From positions 62,001-126,000 of the forward strand of contig JAEESE010000009.1 of assembly GCA_016286165.1 (NCBI GenBank): a stretch of DNA of 64,000 nt, written 5' to 3'. This DNA comes from Bacteroidaceae bacterium (GTDB lineage Bacteria > Bacteroidota > Bacteroidia > Bacteroidales > Bacteroidaceae). The position numbers were made by a program, and so were the translations under genes. This document shows, piece after piece, positions 58,339-64,000 of this stretch; positions within the stretch are counted from its first letter, which is position 1; the number at the start of each line of letters is the position of its first letter. A model generated the notes under the pieces. The model did no database searches. It worked only from the letters and a program-made list of their open reading frames with translations, and was not told the origin of the DNA.

Positions 58339-59553
58339 ATGAGCATAAAAGAAAGGACAGAGAACCTGAGTACTCTCTTCGAGGGCGACAAAGTGCTGTG
58401 GATGGTGCTTTTCTTCCTCTGCATAATCTCCATCTTGGAGGTCTATAGCGCTTCGAGCAACATGACTTTCAATAAGGGAGCTTATTGGAGTCCCGTGCTC
58501 ATGCATAGCGTTTACTTGGCTGTTGGCGTTGGCGTGGCCTGGGTTGTACATCGCATTCCATGCCGTTATTTTGGTTGGATAGCAGCAGCTGGCCCTGTTA
58601 TCAGCGTTGTATTGCTGATTGCGGTGTTCTTTTCAGGCAGTCTTAACGATACGAACCGCTGGATGTCTATCGCGGGCATATCATTCCAGCCTTCGGAGAT
58701 AGCCAAAGGGTCGCTTGTTGTCGTTGTAGCTTGGATTCTAAGTGTCATGCGCGATGAGCGCGGAGCTACCGCTGCGGCGTTCAAATGGATAATGGGCTTT
58801 TCCGTAATCATTTGCGGGCTCATAGTGTCTGAAAACCTGTCTACGGCCATGCTTACCTTCATGGTGGTGCTGTTGATGATGTTCGTGGGCGGTATTCCAT
58901 GGAAATATCTGGGCTCGCTTGTCGGCATACTTGCCATAGCAGGTTCGCTTGGTTATTCCATACTTCGCTTTACACCCGACACGACGTTGGCACAGCTTGA
59001 GCAAGTACCGGTACTGAAGCGCTTGCCTACGTGGGCACACCGCGTGCGCAACCATACAGATTTCGCTGCTGATCCTGCCGATTTCGACCTTACTATGAAC
59101 CCCCAGGTGGTGCAGTCGCATATCGCAGTGGCTTCAAGCAATATAGTAGGTTGCGGACCAGGCAACTCTTCTGTTCGCGACTTCCTACCACAAGCCTATT
59201 CCGACTTCATATATGCCATCATCATTGAGGAGCTAGGATTAGCTGGCGGCCTGTTTGTGCTGCTTTTGTATATAGCACTCCTCTATCGAGCGGCGCGTAT
59301 AGCCGGTCGTTGTGAGAAGAATTTTCCGGCATTCCTCATCATGGGACTTGCATTGCTCATTGTTACACAAGCCATCATAAACATGATGGTCGCCGTCGGG
59401 ATCTTCCCAGTAACCGGTCAACCATTGCCGCTTGTCAGCCGCGGCGGTTCGTCGATAATGGTTAATTGTGCATACATAGGCATGATGTTATCTATAAGTC
59501 GTTCGGCATCGATGGTGCCAGATAAAAAAGTATCGGCAGAAGCTCTTGTATGA
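58339..59553 (+). CDS. ftsW: FtsW/SEDS-family cell division protein
   Basis: NDTNRWMSIAGISFQPSEIAKGSLVVVVAW; DFIYAIIIEELGLAGG; TGQPLPLVSRGGSSIMVNCA. Confidence 0.95.
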   Translation: MSIKERTENLSTLFEGDKVLWMVLFFLCIISILEVYSASSNMTFNKGAYWSPVLMHSVYLAVGVGVAWVVHRIPCRYFGWIAAAGPVISVVLLIAVFFSGSLNDTNRWMSIAGISFQPSEIAKGSLVVVVAWILSVMRDERGATAAAFKWIMGFSVIICGLIVSENLSTAMLTFMVVLLMMFVGGIPWKYLGSLVGILAIAGSLGYSILRFTPDTTLAQLEQVPVLKRLPTWAHRVRNHTDFAADPADFDLTMNPQVVQSHIAVASSNIVGCGPGNSSVRDFLPQAYSDFIYAIIIEELGLAGGLFVLLLYIALLYRAARIAGRCEKNFPAFLIMGLALLIVTQAIINMMVAVGIFPVTGQPLPLVSRGGSSIMVNCAYIGMMLSISRSASMVPDKKVSAEALV

Positions 59554-59626
59554 TGCTTTGGCGGTATAATTTCACTTTTTCAAAGAAAAAGTTAGTGTTA
59601 AACATCTTACTTTGAATAATAATTGC

Positions 59627-59634
59627 TACTTTTG
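59627..59634 (+). promoter_or_regulatory. Possible internal promoter (-7 element) upstream of murG
   Basis: TACTTTTG in a 121-bp intergenic gap; no clear TTTG at 20-nt spacing. Confidence 0.4.
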
Positions 59635-59674
59635 CAAGCAAAATAGGACTTTTGTAGTCCTTGCAATATAAATC

Positions 59675-60781
59675 ATGGATAAACCACTACGAGTAATAAT
59701 AAGCGGAGGCGGAACGGGAGGCCACATCTTTCCTGCTATAAGCATAGCTGGAGCTCTGCGCGAATTGCGTCCTGACACAGAGATCCTATTTGTGGGTGCA
59801 GAGAATCGCATGGAGATGCAACGTGTGCCGGCAGCTGGTTACGAGATAAAGGGCCTGCCTGTTGCAGGTTTCGATCGTAAACATCTGTTGAAAAATATCA
59901 GCGTGTTGTGGAAGCTCATGAAAAGCCGCCGTATGGCTCGTCGCATCATCAAGGATTTCAAGCCTGATGTGGCTGTGGGCGTTGGCGGTTACGCAAGTGG
60001 CCCGACCCTTAATGTAGCAGCCAAGATGGGCATCCCTACGCTCATTCAAGAACAGAACTCATACGCTGGTGTGACGAACAAACTATTAGCTAAGTCTGCT
60101 AAGCGTATTTGTGTGGCTTACGAGGGAATGGAACGCTTCTTCCCGGCCGAGAAGATTTTGCTCACGGGAAATCCCGTACGTCAAGCATTGCTCGACTGCA
60201 AGCTCAGCCGTGCCGATGCCATTATCAAACTGGGCTTCGATCCCGTACTCCCTGTAATACTCATAGTAGGTGGCAGTCTCGGCGCCCGCACCATCAACGA
60301 GAGCGTATTGTCCCATCTGAAACTTATCGGTGAAAGCCGTGTGCAGATAGTGTGGCAAACAGGTGGCTATTATTTCGAAGAAATCAAGCGCCAGCTATCA
60401 GAACTTACTTGCCCTCCGAATCTTAAGGTAACCGACTTCATCAATCACATGGACGAAGCGTATCGTGCTGCCGACTTGGTCATCAGTCGTGCAGGTGCCA
60501 GCAGTATTTCAGAACTATGCCTTTTAGGCAAGGCTTCAATATTGGTGCCCTCTCCAAATGTTGCTGAAGATCATCAGACAAAGAATGCCAAGGCCCTGTC
60601 CGACCGTGGAGCTGCCATCTTCGTCAGCGACGCAGATGCACGAGAGCAGTTGTTGCCGTTGGCCATCACAACCGCCAAGGACATCAATGCCCTCAAGCAG
60701 ATTTCCGAACAAGCCAAGGCCATGGCTTTGCCCGATTCGGCACGCATCATAGCCGAGGAGGTAATCAAATTGGTGCAATAG
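59675..60781 (+). CDS. murG: UDP-N-acetylglucosamine transferase
   Basis: VIISGGGTGGHIFPAISIAGALRE; VGVGGYASGPTLNVAAKMGIPTLIQEQNSYAGVTNKLLAK; VISRAGASSISELCLLGKASILVPSPNVAEDHQTKNA. Confidence 0.96.
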   Translation: MDKPLRVIISGGGTGGHIFPAISIAGALRELRPDTEILFVGAENRMEMQRVPAAGYEIKGLPVAGFDRKHLLKNISVLWKLMKSRRMARRIIKDFKPDVAVGVGGYASGPTLNVAAKMGIPTLIQEQNSYAGVTNKLLAKSAKRICVAYEGMERFFPAEKILLTGNPVRQALLDCKLSRADAIIKLGFDPVLPVILIVGGSLGARTINESVLSHLKLIGESRVQIVWQTGGYYFEEIKRQLSELTCPPNLKVTDFINHMDEAYRAADLVISRAGASSISELCLLGKASILVPSPNVAEDHQTKNAKALSDRGAAIFVSDADAREQLLPLAITTAKDINALKQISEQAKAMALPDSARIIAEEVIKLVQ

Positions 60782-60823
60782 CCATTAATGATGTAAAGAA
60801 TCAGTAGAAAAGTAAATATCAAT

Positions 60824-62221
60824 ATGTATCCAAACGAGCCCCAAAACGTTTATTTCATAGGAATAGGAGGCATCGGTATGAGTGCCATCGCTCGATACTA
60901 TCTCAAGCGAGGCTCTGCTGTGGCAGGCTACGACAGGACGCCGACGCCGCTGACACGCGACCTTGAATCTGAGGGCGCCGTTATCCACTACACCGACGAC
61001 GTGTCGCTCATCCCAGAAACGTTTCTTGATGATACATCAACGCTTGTTGTATATACGCCGGCCGTACCATCCAATCACACCGAACTGCAATATTTCCTTG
61101 CCCATCACTTCAATGTGCAGAAGCGCGCACAAGTGTTGGGCACACTCACTCATACACACAAGGGGCTTTGCGTGGCAGGTACTCATGGTAAGACGACCAC
61201 CAGCAGCATGACTGCTCATCTGCTTCACCAAAGTCATATTGACTGCAACGCCTTCCTCGGAGGCATCACCAAGAACTACGGCACCAACTACATCCTTGCT
61301 TCAGAAAGCGACTATGTGGTCATTGAGGCCGATGAGTTCGACCGCTCCTTCCATTGGTTGGCACCCTTTGCCACCGTGATTACAGCCACCGACCCTGACC
61401 ATCTTGACATCTATGGCACAGAGGAAGCATATCTTGAGAGCTTTCGCCATTATACTGAGTTGATTAAGACGGGCGGTTACCTCGTAATACACACGGGCTT
61501 GAAGATGCAACCGAATGTGCACGAGGGCGTAACCACTTTCACCTATTCTCGCGACGGTGGCGATTTCCATGCCGACAACTTGCGCATCGGTGGGGGTGAA
61601 ATCCGTTTTGACCTTATCTCTCCTCTTGGCAATATTGCCGACATTAGCCTCGGTGTGCCAGTGGGCATTAATATAGAGAACGGCATTGCAGCTATGGCTC
61701 TCGCTCAGATAGCGGGTGCCACAGCCGATGAAATACGAAATGGTATGGCCTCGTTCCGAGGTGTCGATCGCCGCTTCGACTTCCATGTGCGTAATGCCCA
61801 CAAAGCCTACTTAAGCGACTATGCTCATCATCCTGAGGAGATACGCCAGAGCATTGCCAGTATCCGTGAAGTATACCCCGATAAGCGTATAGTGGGCATT
61901 TTCCAACCACATCTTTATACCCGCACGCGCGACTTCTACCTTGATTTTGCTGATGCCTTGTCTCAGCTAGATGAGGTAATTCTCACCGAAATATATCCAG
62001 CTCGCGAGCAGCCTATTCCTGGCGTCACAAGCCAACTCATACTAGATAATCTCAAACCAGGCGTAGCCCATCGCTTGATTCGCAAGGCTGATGTTCTCGA
62101 CGTGGTGCGCCACACCGACTTTGATGTCCTCATAACACTCGGTGCAGGTGATCTCGACGACTATGCTCCGGCAATAGCTGATATCGTGGCTCAAAAAACT
62201 CCCATTTCACCGATTCAATAG
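60824..62221 (+). CDS. murC: UDP-N-acetylmuramate--L-alanine ligase
   Basis: YFIGIGGIGMSAIARYYLKRG; VAGTHGKTTTSSMTAHLL; DYAHHPEEIRQSIASIRE. Confidence 0.96.
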   Translation: MYPNEPQNVYFIGIGGIGMSAIARYYLKRGSAVAGYDRTPTPLTRDLESEGAVIHYTDDVSLIPETFLDDTSTLVVYTPAVPSNHTELQYFLAHHFNVQKRAQVLGTLTHTHKGLCVAGTHGKTTTSSMTAHLLHQSHIDCNAFLGGITKNYGTNYILASESDYVVIEADEFDRSFHWLAPFATVITATDPDHLDIYGTEEAYLESFRHYTELIKTGGYLVIHTGLKMQPNVHEGVTTFTYSRDGGDFHADNLRIGGGEIRFDLISPLGNIADISLGVPVGINIENGIAAMALAQIAGATADEIRNGMASFRGVDRRFDFHVRNAHKAYLSDYAHHPEEIRQSIASIREVYPDKRIVGIFQPHLYTRTRDFYLDFADALSQLDEVILTEIYPAREQPIPGVTSQLILDNLKPGVAHRLIRKADVLDVVRHTDFDVLITLGAGDLDDYAPAIADIVAQKTPISPIQ

Positions 62222-62230
62222 TTCCTATAG

Positions 62231-62962
62231 ATGTACAAAACCCTGCTGAAAATCTTTATACTCTTAGGCGTTGCTGCATATCTCATCTTCGCCTTGGTAA
62301 CCTTCAATCGTCCTGTTGAAGGCCAGGATTGTGTGGGCTTGGACATCGTCATTGACGACAATTACGGCACTGGCTTTATAGGTGAGAACGAAGTCCGTGA
62401 GTGGCTCGTCAGTCACGCCAAGTTCCCTGAAGGTGAGAAACTGACAGATATCGATTTGGCAGAGATGGAACAGGTGTTGGAAAAGAACCCTTACATCGAC
62501 CATGCCCTTTGCTACACGACAGCTGAGGATAAAGTGGCCATACGCGTAACGCCTCGTATACCGCTTCTGCATGTAATAAACCAAAAGGGCGAAGATTTTT
62601 ATATTGACAACCAGGGTGGCACAATGCCTCGCGGTCATCATACCATCGATCTCATCGTAGTCACGGGTAATGTGCCACGCTCCACGGCTGGAGCGCTTTA
62701 TTCGCCTATGGCCCGCATTATATCAAATGACAGCCTATGGTCAAGCCAGATACAGGAAATACATGTCGATGCAGATGGTGAAATATCCCTAACGCCCAAG
62801 GGCGCTAACCATATAGTAATTCTGGGCGACACTTCAAACGTAGCAGACAAACTCTCGCGACTGGCCGTGTTCTATGATGAAGGCCTGAGCAAAGCTGGAT
62901 GGAACATCTACAAGACCATCAGCCTGAAATACGACAACCAGGTTATTGCCACTAAACGATAA
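62231..62962 (+). CDS. FtsQ-like cell division protein
   Basis: Single N-terminal TM; POTRA-like region; located between murC and ftsA. Confidence 0.75.
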   Translation: MYKTLLKIFILLGVAAYLIFALVTFNRPVEGQDCVGLDIVIDDNYGTGFIGENEVREWLVSHAKFPEGEKLTDIDLAEMEQVLEKNPYIDHALCYTTAEDKVAIRVTPRIPLLHVINQKGEDFYIDNQGGTMPRGHHTIDLIVVTGNVPRSTAGALYSPMARIISNDSLWSSQIQEIHVDADGEISLTPKGANHIVILGDTSNVADKLSRLAVFYDEGLSKAGWNIYKTISLKYDNQVIATKR

Positions 62963-62968
62963 AAATAT

Positions 62969-64000
62969 ATGGAAAAAAACATTGTTGCTATAGAACTCGG
63001 CTCGTCCTCCATTCGGGCCATGATAGGGCAGAAAATGCCAGACGGCACTCTGCACGTGCTTGGCTATGAGAAAGAAGTAGCCCCTGATAGCGTTCAAAAA
63101 GGTGTCGTATATAATATCGACAAGACCATCCAGGCTATTGCTGCCGTGGTGAAGCGCATAGAGGAGCGCCAGAAGGTCTTTGTCAATAAGGTCTATGTCG
63201 GCGTTAATGGCCAGTCGCTACGCACTGTAGGCAACGTCATCCGTCGTCAGCTCGACGTGAAAGTTGCCATCAACGATGAGATTGTCGACAATCTCAACGA
63301 TGAGAATCGCACACAGCAATACCCAGGTGCCGAGATCCTTGATGTCGTGCCGCAAGAGTTCCGTGTAGGCTCGCATTTGACAACTACGCCCGTGGGCATT
63401 ATGTCCGACCGTATTGAAGGCTGCTATAAGAATATAGTAGCTCGCCGCGACCTCTGCGAGAACATACGTCGTTGCTTGCAAGGTGCCAAGCTGGAGGAAG
63501 CCGGTGTGTTCATCACACCCCTCTTGCTTTCTGGCTATCTGCTTACCGATTTGGAGAAACGTTCAGGTTGCGCCCTTGTCGACTTCGGTGCAGAAACGAC
63601 CACCATAGCAATCTACGAGAAGAATATTCTACGCCACCTCGTAGTTATTCCTCTGGGAGGAAACAATATCACCAACGATATAGCATCCATCCTCCATATT
63701 GAGCATGATGAGGCTGAAACACTTAAACGCACCTATGGCAGCGCATATGTTGATGATGCCTTGATGGCTGACACGCGCACCGTGAGCCTGAGCAACGACC
63801 GTCATATTGAAGAGCGCCGTCTTGCCAGCATCATAGAGGCACGTCAGCAGGAGATACTTGCAAACGTATGGGCGCAAGTGAAGGATTATTCCGATCGCCT
63901 GCTTTCCGGCATTATCTTTACGGGTGGTGGAGCTAATATGCGCGATATGGCACTCGCTTTCAACAACTTCTTTGGCTTTGACAAGGTACACGTACGTATC
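62969..64000 (+). CDS. ftsA: Cell division protein FtsA (truncated by the window end)
   Basis: ATG at 62969: MEKNIVAIELGSSSIRAMIGQKMPDGTLHVLGYEKE; FTGGGANMRD near the end; frame open to the edge. Confidence 0.9.
   Translation, partial: MEKNIVAIELGSSSIRAMIGQKMPDGTLHVLGYEKEVAPDSVQKGVVYNIDKTIQAIAAVVKRIEERQKVFVNKVYVGVNGQSLRTVGNVIRRQLDVKVAINDEIVDNLNDENRTQQYPGAEILDVVPQEFRVGSHLTTTPVGIMSDRIEGCYKNIVARRDLCENIRRCLQGAKLEEAGVFITPLLLSGYLLTDLEKRSGCALVDFGAETTTIAIYEKNILRHLVVIPLGGNNITNDIASILHIEHDEAETLKRTYGSAYVDDALMADTRTVSLSNDRHIEERRLASIIEARQQEILANVWAQVKDYSDRLLSGIIFTGGGANMRDMALAFNNFFGFDKVHVRI

Overview
The 64 kb window looks like chromosome from a Bacteroidota (Prevotella/Bacteroidales-like) organism. Supporting signs are the recurrent TTTG-N20-TAnnTTTG promoter motif, PL11/GH2/GH51 carbohydrate enzymes, a NigD-like lipoprotein and a DUF4254 protein. 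Housekeeping content: OmpA-family protein, OPT transporter, pta-ackA, radC, SufT-like protein, lpxH, efp, rpmH, rluD-like, ddl, recO, tRNA-Glu, rpsT, gyrB, and a nearly complete dcw cluster (rsmH, ftsL-like, PBP/ftsI, murE, mraY, murD, ftsW, murG, murC, ftsQ-like, partial ftsA). Accessory content: a 2424-aa NRPS with predicted order C-A-T-C-A-T-R. It lies in a tightly packed operon with a Cache/SpoIIE-phosphatase/HATPase fusion, a STAS protein, an outer-membrane porin-like protein and a PaaK/CapK-like ligase; a divergent Sfp-type PPTase and a downstream MATE transporter flank it. The most unusual non-coding signal is a set of four intergenic arrays, all with an exact 22-bp period but degenerate unit sequences. 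They fall into two related unit families (GGC-TTA-AT--CAATTAGGTT and ACGACCGGTCGT). Other items: a vsr gene with an apparent in-frame insertion resembling local intergenic mini-repeats, promoter elements placed 4-5 nt before start codons (candidate leaderless mRNAs), and several unusual domain fusions. All calls come from reading the sequence and the supplied ORF track; no database search was run.
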